Origin: an uncultured Eubacteriales bacterium
GTDB taxonomy: Bacteria > Bacillota > Clostridia > Lachnospirales > Lachnospiraceae
Direction: 5' to 3'
Assembly: GCA_949289145.1 (NCBI GenBank)
Contig: CASEML010000033.1
Location: 1-41,130 of the forward strand
DNA: 41,130 nucleotides
In this document: in pieces, positions 24,828 through 32,505 of the stretch
Position numbering within the stretch: position 1 is the stretch's first letter
Layout of the letters: every line of letters begins with the position of its first letter
Position numbers and translations under genes: made by a program
The notes under the pieces: generated by a model
What the model saw: the letters and a program-made list of their open reading frames with translations, nothing else
Told to the model about the DNA's origin: nothing
Databases searched by the model: none

Positions 24828-27800
24828 ATAGAACACAGTATGTATTAACGGATTTGCAAAATGTATATTGTATGGGACAGAAGCAGCAGATGGCATTAGG
24901 CGGTACAGCCTCTCACGCGTATATGGAAATTACTGTATCCAACCCGGTGGAAGATAAGCTGGAACAGGCATTAAATAAGCTGGTGGAGATACAGGAGGTA
25001 TTTCGCGGTGTAGTAGAAGATGGCTTTTTCGTGATAAAAGAAAAAATGCCTGTGGACATTGAGTATTATAATGTGGCAAATCTGGGAAATAAAGAACAGC
25101 AGGAGAAGTTGAATAGCATTGCAGACAAAATGTTTGATGAGCCTTTTGATATAGAAAATGGTCCCTTATTTCGCTTTGCTGTTACAAAGCTTTCTGCAAA
25201 GGAGAGTATTGTGCATATCTGCCATGCCGGAGTGATTGCAGACGGACAAAGCCATCAGGTGATTCTTGAGAATCTTACAGCGTTATATGAAGGAAGAGAG
25301 GTTAATTGTAAAGCAACCTTTCAGGAGTATGCAGCATATATTCGAAAGCAGAAGGAAGATGAAAACTTTTTGTCTGACAGGGATATGTTATTGCGTCGAT
25401 ACACAGGGTATAATCTGCAGCCGGAGCTTCCACTGGAAAAGGGAGAAAATGAAATTGTATCAGTGGAGCCAAAACAGTTGGAATTTTGGCTGACCGAGGA
25501 GGAGTATCAGAGTCTGGAATGTCTGGCAAGGGAAAATGGATTGACAACATTTGCATTATTGCTGACTGTTTTCGCCAAAACATTGAGTATGTATAGTCAA
25601 AATAAGAAGTTTTTGCTTAATATACCCGTGAGTAAACGCAATATTTTTTTAGAGGGAATAGAAAACTTGGTAGGGCTTTGCTCTAATTTTATATTATTTG
25701 ATTTTGATGATACTGGCTGGTGTCCCATTTATGAGCTGGCAAAGGAGAATCAGGAGAAGATTTTTACAATAGCGGAATATGATACATGCCAGGGGACTGA
25801 TTTGATCAAGGAGCTTCAGAAAAAAAGTAATGGAGCACTTATCGCACCAGTGGTGTTTACCAGTATAATAGGGGGAAAACATTATGTTGGTGGGACAATG
25901 CAAAAGAGAAGAACCAGAAGCTATACAAGTCAGGTGTGGCTTGAAGTACTGCTGACAGAAACAAAAGATGGCGTCTTAGTAACATTTAGTTATGTTAAGG
26001 GTCTGCTTAAACAGGGAATTCCGGAAAGAATAGGAGAAAGCTATCTGAGAAATCTTAGATTACTCATAAATGGGCAAATGGATGGAACAAAGGATTACTG
26101 TTTTCCAATTTCAGAAAATGAACAGGCGAAAATAGAGGAAATAAATCAGACAGAACAGGAAATATTGAAGTTAACTCTGCCGGAAATATTGGAGAGAAAC
26201 TTTACTTTGTATGGGGACAAGAATCTTTTATGTGGACCGAAAGGAAACATGACTTACCACCAGGTAAAAGAAAAAGCACAAGGTCTTATTGCTGTTTTGA
26301 AAGAAAGGGTAAGTTTATCTGAAGATCTTGTGGTAGGACTTTATCTGCCCAAAAGCATGGGGCAGGTTATGAGCGAAATAGCACTGATCTATGCAGGGAT
26401 AACATTTTTACCAATGGATATTGAATTACCAGCTGAGGCAGTACAGGACTGCACGGCAAGGGTAGGAGTACAGATTGTAATTACCAACGGGGAACTGGCA
26501 CAAAAGTTAGAAGGGACGATTCAGGTTCCTATACTTCGTATAGAAGAAACAGACAGGAGGGGAGAAAGAATTGTTCCCCGGTTTAATGAGAGACCAATAA
26601 TTATTAATACATCTGGTACCACAGGTGTATCTAAAAGTGTGGGATTGCGGCATGAAGCAATCGTAAACTGTATCTTAGATACGAAAAAAATATTTGAAAT
26701 TACAAATAAAGATACTTGTTTTGCAATCACTAACTATTGTCATGATATGTCGATATTTGATGTGCTTGGAATGTCGGTAATTGGCGGAAGCATAGTGATT
26801 CCAGAAGGGATTGAAAAGGAACCGGAGGAGTGGGTGCGGTTAATGAAACGCTACAGGGTGACTGTATGGAATTCAGTACCTGCACTGATGCAAATGTTGA
26901 TGTTGGCAGATTGCGAAGACAAAAAGAGTGTGGCAGAAAAGCTGCATACAGTAATATTAGGCGGTGATTATTTACATACAAATCTGGTAGAAGAACTTTG
27001 GAATATAAGTCAAAGTATGAGAATTTTCAATGTGGGCGGTCCTTCAGAAACTACAATCTGGAATATATATCATGAGGTGAAGGAAGAGGACATCAGAAAT
27101 GGGCAGATTCCATACGGAAAGCCATTTCCCAATACGAAATACTATATACTGGATGAAAAACTTCAACTATGTCCTATGGGAGTGCTGGGTACTATGTATA
27201 TTGGCGGTTTGGGCGTATCTATGGGATACGTTGGAAATGAAAAGGAAACGCAGCAGAAATTCGTGAAGTATAAAAATGAACTTGTATATGATTCCGGAGA
27301 TTGTGGGATGTATACAGAAGCAGGTGAGATCCTCATTTCTGGAAGAAAGGATCTGCAGATAAAAATTATGGGAAAGCGGATTGAAATCGGAGTGGTAGAA
27401 AGTGCATTGGCAGAGGTGGCTGGAATTAGTATGGCAGCAGTAGTTTATGATAAAAATAAAAGTAAACTGGTGGGATGCTATATGGCAGAGAGTGAGATTT
27501 CGGAGGGAGATATATGTAGGAAAATGGCATTAAAATTGCCAACATATATGATACCTGCAAAATTTATTCAGGTTGAACAAATTCCATTGACGGCAAATGG
27601 CAAAGTAGATAGAAATGCACTAGGCAAAATCATTGAAATAGCAAAGTACTCAGAGATGAAAAAAGAGATCAAAGGCGACAGCGAGATTATGGAGAAATTA
27701 TATCAGTTTTGTGAAGAAGTATTTGAAAGTGATGAGATATATGAGGAAAATAATTTTTATGAGATGGGAGGTGATTCCATATCAGCAATGAAACTGGCAG

Positions 27801-27913
27801 GTAAAATTAAGAGAAACTTTCAAATAGCTTTTTCCGTAACAGATATACTGGGTAATCCGTGCTTAGAAGATGTTGAAAATGTTATTCGAAAAAGGCTGTT
27901 TGCATACGAGTAA
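24824..27913 (+). CDS. NRPS: Cy-like-A-carrier with divergent motifs
   Basis: A 1029-residue synthetase. The N-terminal 430 residues are Cy-related (LTDLQNVYCMGQ, IAPVVFTSIIGG, TSQVWLEV), but the DxxxxDxxS motif starts with Ala135 (A-G-V-I-A-D-G-Q-S, D140, S143). The A domain has INTSGTTGVSKSVGLRH at about 594 instead of TSGTTGxPKG, and the pocket read by eye is D-M-F-N-I-G-V-I-W-K, which matches no code I know; it shares positions with Cys and Thr pockets. NGKVDRNA carries the catalytic lysine. The carrier ends the protein (GGDSIS, Ser985); no thioesterase. With the two small genes upstream it forms an additional unit beyond the PchE/PchF core. The 3' end overlaps the opposing gene by 32 bases. 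Confidence 0.88.
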   Translation: MNRTQYVLTDLQNVYCMGQKQQMALGGTASHAYMEITVSNPVEDKLEQALNKLVEIQEVFRGVVEDGFFVIKEKMPVDIEYYNVANLGNKEQQEKLNSIADKMFDEPFDIENGPLFRFAVTKLSAKESIVHICHAGVIADGQSHQVILENLTALYEGREVNCKATFQEYAAYIRKQKEDENFLSDRDMLLRRYTGYNLQPELPLEKGENEIVSVEPKQLEFWLTEEEYQSLECLARENGLTTFALLLTVFAKTLSMYSQNKKFLLNIPVSKRNIFLEGIENLVGLCSNFILFDFDDTGWCPIYELAKENQEKIFTIAEYDTCQGTDLIKELQKKSNGALIAPVVFTSIIGGKHYVGGTMQKRRTRSYTSQVWLEVLLTETKDGVLVTFSYVKGLLKQGIPERIGESYLRNLRLLINGQMDGTKDYCFPISENEQAKIEEINQTEQEILKLTLPEILERNFTLYGDKNLLCGPKGNMTYHQVKEKAQGLIAVLKERVSLSEDLVVGLYLPKSMGQVMSEIALIYAGITFLPMDIELPAEAVQDCTARVGVQIVITNGELAQKLEGTIQVPILRIEETDRRGERIVPRFNERPIIINTSGTTGVSKSVGLRHEAIVNCILDTKKIFEITNKDTCFAITNYCHDMSIFDVLGMSVIGGSIVIPEGIEKEPEEWVRLMKRYRVTVWNSVPALMQMLMLADCEDKKSVAEKLHTVILGGDYLHTNLVEELWNISQSMRIFNVGGPSETTIWNIYHEVKEEDIRNGQIPYGKPFPNTKYYILDEKLQLCPMGVLGTMYIGGLGVSMGYVGNEKETQQKFVKYKNELVYDSGDCGMYTEAGEILISGRKDLQIKIMGKRIEIGVVESALAEVAGISMAAVVYDKNKSKLVGCYMAESEISEGDICRKMALKLPTYMIPAKFIQVEQIPLTANGKVDRNALGKIIEIAKYSEMKKEIKGDSEIMEKLYQFCEEVFESDEIYEENNFYEMGGDSISAMKLAGKIKRNFQIAFSVTDILGNPCLEDVENVIRKRLFAYE

Positions 27914-28556
27914 ACCAATAAAGTTCATGTTCTGTAGTTTGAGTAAGTACTGTTGGAATCTGCCGTTTCTGAAAAACCGTACAAATATAATTTTCTTTGA
28001 ACCAGATATGAAAAAAATCCTTTGGAACAGATAGCGTGTTGATGGAAGGGAGATTGCAGGCAAGCCCCATGCCCTTTTCCTTGGTATATGCTTCTTTGCG
28101 TGTCCATAGTTCAAAAAATGCCTTGTCTTTTTCGGAACCGGTAAAGTGGTCAATGTAATCAATTTCTTCAGCATGAAATACGGAAGGCATGATTTCAAGG
28201 GGGGCAGATTTGCAAGCCTCAATATCAACGCCAATGCGTCCCTGAGACGATATACCGCATAAAATCGCATTATATGTGTGAGAAAAATTAAAGTCAATAT
28301 CCGGGCGTGACATAAGGTATGGTTTTTCTAAAGTATTCCATAATATGTCTTGCTTATTATAATCAATATTGTAATGCAGTTTTAGCATATATGAAAGCAA
28401 CAGTGGGGCATATAAAGATAAGCGTTTATCTGAATCATGAAGGTAGCGAAGTGTTTTTTTGCGTCGAATATCGGGTAAATATTTTAATAGTACTTCATCA
28501 GTCTTATCCCATTTGGCGGAGGATAAGGGTAAAAAGTAGATATATGTAGCTTCCAT
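27882..28556 (-). CDS. Sfp-type 4'-phosphopantetheinyl transferase
   Basis: A 224-residue enzyme that would convert the apo carrier domains of the neighbouring NRPS genes to holo form using coenzyme A. The Mg-binding GVDIEAC motif and the FFELWTRKEAYTK motif define the Sfp family. The ATG at 28556 follows a GAGGA site on the minus strand; an upstream GTG at 28571 is in frame. It is transcribed toward the NRPS operon and the two coding ends overlap. Its own promoter contains palindrome C, which places it under the same control as the operon it serves. Confidence 0.92.
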   Translation of the reverse strand: MEATYIYFLPLSSAKWDKTDEVLLKYLPDIRRKKTLRYLHDSDKRLSLYAPLLLSYMLKLHYNIDYNKQDILWNTLEKPYLMSRPDIDFNFSHTYNAILCGISSQGRIGVDIEACKSAPLEIMPSVFHAEEIDYIDHFTGSEKDKAFFELWTRKEAYTKEKGMGLACNLPSINTLSVPKDFFHIWFKENYICTVFQKRQIPTVLTQTTEHELYWFTRMQTAFFE

Positions 28557-28586
28557 ATTAAAAGTCCTCACATGTGTTTTAATTTC

Positions 28587-28602
28587 GTTAGTTTTATCTA
28601 AC
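28587..28602. promoter_or_regulatory. Palindromic operator, copy C (candidate iron box)
   Basis: On the minus strand this is GTTAGATAAAACTAAC, differing from copy A at two central positions, and it lies directly after the minus-strand -10 box. It is also upstream of the salicylate synthase remnant, so it may once have controlled both divergent genes. Confidence 0.6.
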
Positions 28603-28605
28603 CAA

Positions 28606-28634
28606 TAAATATCACATTACAAAAAAAATGTCAA
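28606..28634 (-). promoter_or_regulatory. Promoter of the phosphopantetheinyl transferase gene
   Basis: Read on the minus strand, TTGACA (28634-28629) and TATTTA (28611-28606) are 17 bases apart. The start would fall near 28599, inside palindrome C. Confidence 0.6.
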
Positions 28635-28652
28635 TAGTGGGGAAAGTGAAGG

Positions 28653-29318
28653 ATACGCAGAACAAACGGGAAACTTGTTGAACTTGAAAAAAATCTTAAG
28701 AAAATTTTGGATACTGAGAAAAAATCTGATAGGGAAACTATTGTTGCTCCAGGGTCAGTTATTGATTATGATGAGGAGTATTATAAGAACATTGTTGCAA
28801 ATGGAGTAGATGAAATTAAGAATGATAAGTATCAGAAAGTAATTCTGTCAAGAAAAGTACCGATAGATAAGCGGTTAGAGCAGAAATAGACAGTGAGGGA
28901 AATGTCTATACTTTTCCGTTGGCTGGAACTAGAGCATTAACAGAGGATCCGGAGAAAAATAAAGAGTTAAGGAATGACTTGCTGCATGATACGAAAGAAA
29001 TTGCGGAACATGCAATTATTATGTAAATTATTCCCGGCGGTTACTGCATCAGGCATTCCCAAGAAGGAAGCGATAGAGGCAATTGGCAGAATTGAAAAAG
29101 AAGCCAGAAAATTGTACAGCGGCAGTGTTACGACCTATGACAGCAATGGAGCGTTAGATGCGGCACTTGTATTAAGAAGTATTTTTCAAACGGATAAAGA
29201 AAACTGGGTGAGGGTTGGAGCTGGAATTGTAGCTCTGTCTAATCCGGAACGTGAATTTATAGAAACACAGGAAAAAGTAAGCAGTATTGTAAACGAACTT
29301 ATTTTGGAAAGACAATAA
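28653..29318 (+). pseudogene. Broken salicylate synthase (YbtS/Irp9/MbtI family)
   Basis: Three blocks in shifting frames match consecutive parts of salicylate synthase. Block 1 (28653-28889) includes KYQKVILSRKV and ends in a stop. Block 2 (about 28880-29026) is in another frame with FPLAGTRALTEDP and TKEIAEHAI, then a stop. Block 3 (about 29022-29318) returns to the first frame with FPAVTASGIPKKEAIEAI, LYSGSV, LDAALVLRS and GAGIVALSNPEREF. Against the known family, about 35 residues are missing between blocks 1 and 2, about 50 between 2 and 3, and the N-terminal third is absent. About 220 of some 440 residues remain. The enzyme turns chorismate into salicylate and is surely inactive here. 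Alignment is from memory of the family. Confidence 0.88.
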
Positions 29319-29391
29319 AATCGTAATTAATTTTCTGAAAAACAGCTATTTGCTATAGCAAGGGCCTATAACAAGTAATACACATTTCATA

Positions 29392-29421
29392 TTAGACAAT
29401 TAGGAAATTACATGGTATTAT
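29392..29421 (+). promoter_or_regulatory. Promoter of metY
   Basis: TTAGAC at 29392-29397 and TATTAT at 29416-29421 are separated by 18 bases. The operator-like dyad follows at once at 29424. Confidence 0.5.
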
Positions 29422-29423
29422 AT

Positions 29424-29446
29424 CCTTGCAAACAGATAGGAATTAA
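29424..29446 (+). promoter_or_regulatory. Candidate CymR/Rrf2-type operator at metY
   Basis: CCTTG (29424-29428), seven bases, ATAGG (29436-29440) and then AATTAA repeat the layout seen at cysK (155-177). The right half-site is exact, the left half-site matches three of five bases. The site lies between -10 box and gene, where a repressor would act. Confidence 0.45.
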
Positions 29447-29493
29447 ATGAAAGAAAAAATAAAACTGAGCAGATAGAAAAGGAGATTACAATT

Positions 29494-30813
29494 ATGAGTA
29501 AAAAAACAAGAACAGAAAGAAATTTTAAATTTGAAACATTACAGCTACACGTGGGACAGGAGCAGCCAGATCCAGTGACAGATGCAAGAGCAGTACCGAT
29601 TTATCAGACGTCATCTTATGTATTTAAGAACAGTGAACATGCGGCAGCAAGATTTGGACTCAGTGATGCAGGCAACATCTACGGAAGGCTTACAAATCCA
29701 ACACAAGATGTATTTGAAAAGAGAATTGCAGCCTTAGAAGGCGGGGTGGCAGCTTTAGCAGTGGCTTCCGGTGCAGCAGCAATTTCCTATACCATTCAGA
29801 ATCTTGCTCAGGCGGGTGATCATATTGTGGCAGCAAAAAATATTTACGGGGGCACTTTTAACTTATTGTTACATACACTTCCACAATATGGAATCACCAC
29901 TACTTTCGTAGATATCTTTAATGAAGAAGAAATAAAGGCAGCCGTCAAAGATAATACGAAGGCAATCTTTATTGAAACTTTAGGAAATCCAAATTCCGAT
30001 GTAGTTGACATTCAGGCAATTGCAGAAATTGCACATGCATATAAAATTCCGTTGGTGGTTGACTCTACGTTTGCCACACCATACTTGGTAAGACCGATCG
30101 AATATGGGGCAGATATTGTAGTTCATTCTGCAACGAAATTCATCGGCGGTCACGGAACTACCATAGGCGGTGTTATTATTGACAGCGGTAAATTTGACTG
30201 GGAAGCATCAGGAAAATTCCCATCACTTACAGAGCCGAACCCAAGCTACCACGGAATCAGCTTTACCAAGGCAGTGGGAGCAGCCGCCTTTGTTACAAAG
30301 ATTCGTGCAATTTTACTGCGTGATACAGGGGCAACGCTTTCTCCGTTCCATGCATTCTTTTTCTTACAGGGATTAGAAACCTTATCCTTACGTGTAGAAC
30401 GCCATGTGGAAAATGCAATCAAGGTAGTACAATACTTAAATAGCCATCCGCAGGTAGAAAAGGTAAATCATCCATCTGTATCAGAAGATCCAAAGCAGCA
30501 GGAACTTTACAAAAAGTATTTCCCAAATGGGGGAGGTTCTATTTTTACCTTCGAAATCAAGGGAGATGCCCAGAAAGCCAAAGACTTTATTGACAGCTTA
30601 GAATTATTCTCACTGTTAGCAAATGTGGCAGATGTAAAATCCTTAGTAATACATCCGGCAACCACCACTCACAGTCAGTGCACAGAAGAAGAATTGACAG
30701 AGCAGGGAATTAAGCCAAACACAATCCGCCTTTCCATTGGAACAGAAAATATCGATGATATTATCGAAGATTTAGAAGAGGCATTTAAGGCGGTAACAAA
30801 AAAGTCATTGTAA
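29494..30813 (+). CDS. metY: O-acetylhomoserine aminocarboxypropyltransferase / sulfhydrylase
   Basis: A 439-residue PLP enzyme of the Cys/Met metabolism family. The N-terminus FETLQLHVGQEQPDP and the PLP lysine in VVHSATKFIGGHGTTIGG (near 216) are typical of MetY, as is the insertion that makes it longer than cystathionine gamma-synthase (about 380). It forms homocysteine from O-acetylhomoserine and sulfide, and some members also act on O-acetylserine. AAAAGGAG precedes the ATG. A single-gene unit with its own promoter and an operator shared with cysK, which suggests joint control by sulfur status. A specificity for O-acetylserine cannot be excluded. Confidence 0.92.
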   Translation: MSKKTRTERNFKFETLQLHVGQEQPDPVTDARAVPIYQTSSYVFKNSEHAAARFGLSDAGNIYGRLTNPTQDVFEKRIAALEGGVAALAVASGAAAISYTIQNLAQAGDHIVAAKNIYGGTFNLLLHTLPQYGITTTFVDIFNEEEIKAAVKDNTKAIFIETLGNPNSDVVDIQAIAEIAHAYKIPLVVDSTFATPYLVRPIEYGADIVVHSATKFIGGHGTTIGGVIIDSGKFDWEASGKFPSLTEPNPSYHGISFTKAVGAAAFVTKIRAILLRDTGATLSPFHAFFFLQGLETLSLRVERHVENAIKVVQYLNSHPQVEKVNHPSVSEDPKQQELYKKYFPNGGGSIFTFEIKGDAQKAKDFIDSLELFSLLANVADVKSLVIHPATTTHSQCTEEELTEQGIKPNTIRLSIGTENIDDIIEDLEEAFKAVTKKSL

Positions 30814-30900
30814 TATTGACGTTTCCGAAAGGAAAAAACCACTAAAAACTATCCTAATAGTAGAAATTTCATGGATGTGAAAAAAAATACAAAAAAACTC

Positions 30901-30929
30901 TTGAAAAAATTTGCAAAGTTGTGTATTTT
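30901..30929 (+). promoter_or_regulatory. Promoter of the aspartokinase gene
   Basis: TTGAAA at 30901-30906, 17 bases, TATTTT at 30924-30929. The predicted leader of about 70 bases carries the hairpin at 30948-30967. Confidence 0.55.
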
Positions 30930-30947
30930 GTAATATGTACGTTGTTA

Positions 30948-30967
30948 GCGGACGAATGATTGTCCGC
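30948..30967 (+). other. Small hairpin in the aspartokinase leader
   Basis: GCGGAC (30948-30953) and GTCCGC (30962-30967) pair perfectly around an eight-base loop. The leader is too short for a lysine riboswitch and has no U-tract after the hairpin, so no attenuator is claimed; it may stabilise the message. Confidence 0.4.
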
Positions 30968-31006
30968 GGTATACACACAGAGCGTAAAGTTCAGGAGGAA
31001 ATAGTA

Positions 31007-32326
31007 ATGATTAAAGTTGTTAAGTTTGGCGGCAGTTCACTTGCCAGTGCAGAACAGTTTAAAAAGGTAGGAGATATTATTCGGGCAGATGAAAGCCGAA
31101 AATATGTAGTACCATCCGCACCGGGCAAAAGATATTCAAATGATACAAAAGTTACTGATATGTTGTATGCTTGTTATGCAGCAGTGGCAGAGGGTAAAAA
31201 GTATAAAGAACTGTTAGACCGTATTAAGGATAGATACAATGAGATTATTCAGGGATTAGGGTTAAACCTTTCCCTGGATGAAGAGTTTAAAATCATCGAA
31301 AAAAAATTTTTAGAAGGTGCCGGAAACGATTATGCAGCATCCCGCGGGGAATACTTAAATGGCATCGTGATGGCAAATTATTTAGGATATGAATTTATTG
31401 ATTCTGCAGAAGTTATTTTCTTTAACGATGAAGGTGAATTTCTGGCAGAGAAGACAAATGTTATCTTGTCAAAAAGATTAAAGAGCGTGGAACGTGCTGT
31501 TATTCCAGGTTTTTATGGTTCAAAAGAAAATGGTGAAGTAAAAACCTTTTCACGAGGCGGATCTGATGTGACTGGTTCTATCGTTTCTAAGGCAGTAAAA
31601 GCTGATTTATACGAAAACTGGACCGATGTATCAGGTTTCCTTGTGGCAGATCCAAGAATTATTGACAAACCTCAAGTGATTACAACCATTACTTATAAAG
31701 AATTAAGGGAACTTTCCTATATGGGAGCAACTGTATTACATGAAGATGCTATTTTCCCAGTTCGTAAGGAGGGAATTCCTATCAATATCCGCAACACAAA
31801 TGCACCGGAAGACGAGGGCACTATGATTGTGGAAAGCACCTGTCGACAGCCGAAATTTACCATTACAGGTATTGCAGGCAAGAAGGGCTTTGTGGCAGTC
31901 AATATTGAAAAGGATATGATGAATTCAGAAATTGGTTTTGGCAGAAAAGTTTTGGAGGCTTTTGAAAAAAATAACATTTCTTTCGAACATGTTCCATCTG
32001 GTATTGACACCATGACAGTATTTGTTCATCAGCCGGAATTTGAAGGAAAGGAACAGGCTGTTTTATCAGAAATCCACCGTATGGCAAGTCCGGATTCCAT
32101 TGAATTAGAATCAGACTTGGCATTGATCGCAGTGGTAGGACGTGGAATGAAGTCTACCAGAGGAACCGCAGGGAGAATTTTTGCAGCCTTGGCACATGCA
32201 AATGTAAATGTTAAGATGATCGATCAGGGTTCTAGTGAGCTTAACATCATAATCGGTGTAAGCAACAGTGATTTCGACAATGCAATCAAAGCAATCTATG
32301 ATATTTTTGTAACAGTTCAGTTATAA
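31007..32326 (+). CDS. lysC: Aspartate kinase
   Basis: A 439-residue aspartokinase, the first enzyme of the lysine/threonine/methionine pathway. MIKVVKFGGSSLAS begins the kinase domain, with SRGGSDVTGS near 184-195 as the aspartate/ATP site. The C-terminal third contains two ACT domains (ITGIAGKKGFVAVNIEK and IAVVGRGMKSTRGTAGRIF), so allosteric control by lysine or threonine is expected. ATG 31007 is chosen because AGGAGG ends eight bases before it; the frame is open further upstream to 30911 but this part overlaps the promoter and leader. A single-gene unit followed by a terminator. Confidence 0.93.
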   Translation: MIKVVKFGGSSLASAEQFKKVGDIIRADESRKYVVPSAPGKRYSNDTKVTDMLYACYAAVAEGKKYKELLDRIKDRYNEIIQGLGLNLSLDEEFKIIEKKFLEGAGNDYAASRGEYLNGIVMANYLGYEFIDSAEVIFFNDEGEFLAEKTNVILSKRLKSVERAVIPGFYGSKENGEVKTFSRGGSDVTGSIVSKAVKADLYENWTDVSGFLVADPRIIDKPQVITTITYKELRELSYMGATVLHEDAIFPVRKEGIPINIRNTNAPEDEGTMIVESTCRQPKFTITGIAGKKGFVAVNIEKDMMNSEIGFGRKVLEAFEKNNISFEHVPSGIDTMTVFVHQPEFEGKEQAVLSEIHRMASPDSIELESDLALIAVVGRGMKSTRGTAGRIFAALAHANVNVKMIDQGSSELNIIIGVSNSDFDNAIKAIYDIFVTVQL

Positions 32327-32347
32327 TATATAGTAAGAAAAATATCT

Positions 32348-32387
32348 AAGACCATAACATCCGATAAATACTTGATGCTATGGTCTT
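32348..32387 (+). terminator. Intrinsic terminator after the aspartokinase gene
   Basis: AAGACCATA (32348-32356) pairs with TATGGTCTT (32379-32387) around a 22-base loop that contains a shorter pairing. The following TCTTAAA is only a poor U-tract, so efficiency is doubtful. Confidence 0.55.
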
Positions 32388-32440
32388 TCTTAAAAAATCA
32401 TGTATGAAAATCCATAAAAAATATATATTCTTGTAATTAT

Positions 32441-32470
32441 TTGACAAATTTGATAAACTAAAAATAGTAT
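32441..32470 (+). promoter_or_regulatory. Promoter of the citrate synthase gene
   Basis: TTGACA at 32441-32446 and TAGTAT at 32465-32470 are 18 bases apart, 35 bases ahead of the start codon. No operator was recognised. Confidence 0.6.
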
Positions 32471-32505
32471 ACTGAATGAAAATAAAAAAGAAAGGAAATG
32501 AATGA

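Noticed and set aside
27914-28556. Plus-strand reading frames opposite the phosphopantetheinyl transferase
   Set aside because: They have no ribosome sites or recognisable motifs, whereas the minus strand encodes clear Sfp-family motifs.
28974-29318. Small intact gene of 114 codons
   Set aside because: Only its part after about 29022 matches salicylate synthase; the first residues are an out-of-frame reading of the preceding block, so this is a pseudogene fragment.
30948-30967. Possible lysine riboswitch in front of aspartokinase
   Set aside because: The predicted leader is only about 70 bases with one small hairpin; a lysine riboswitch needs about 170 bases with five helices.
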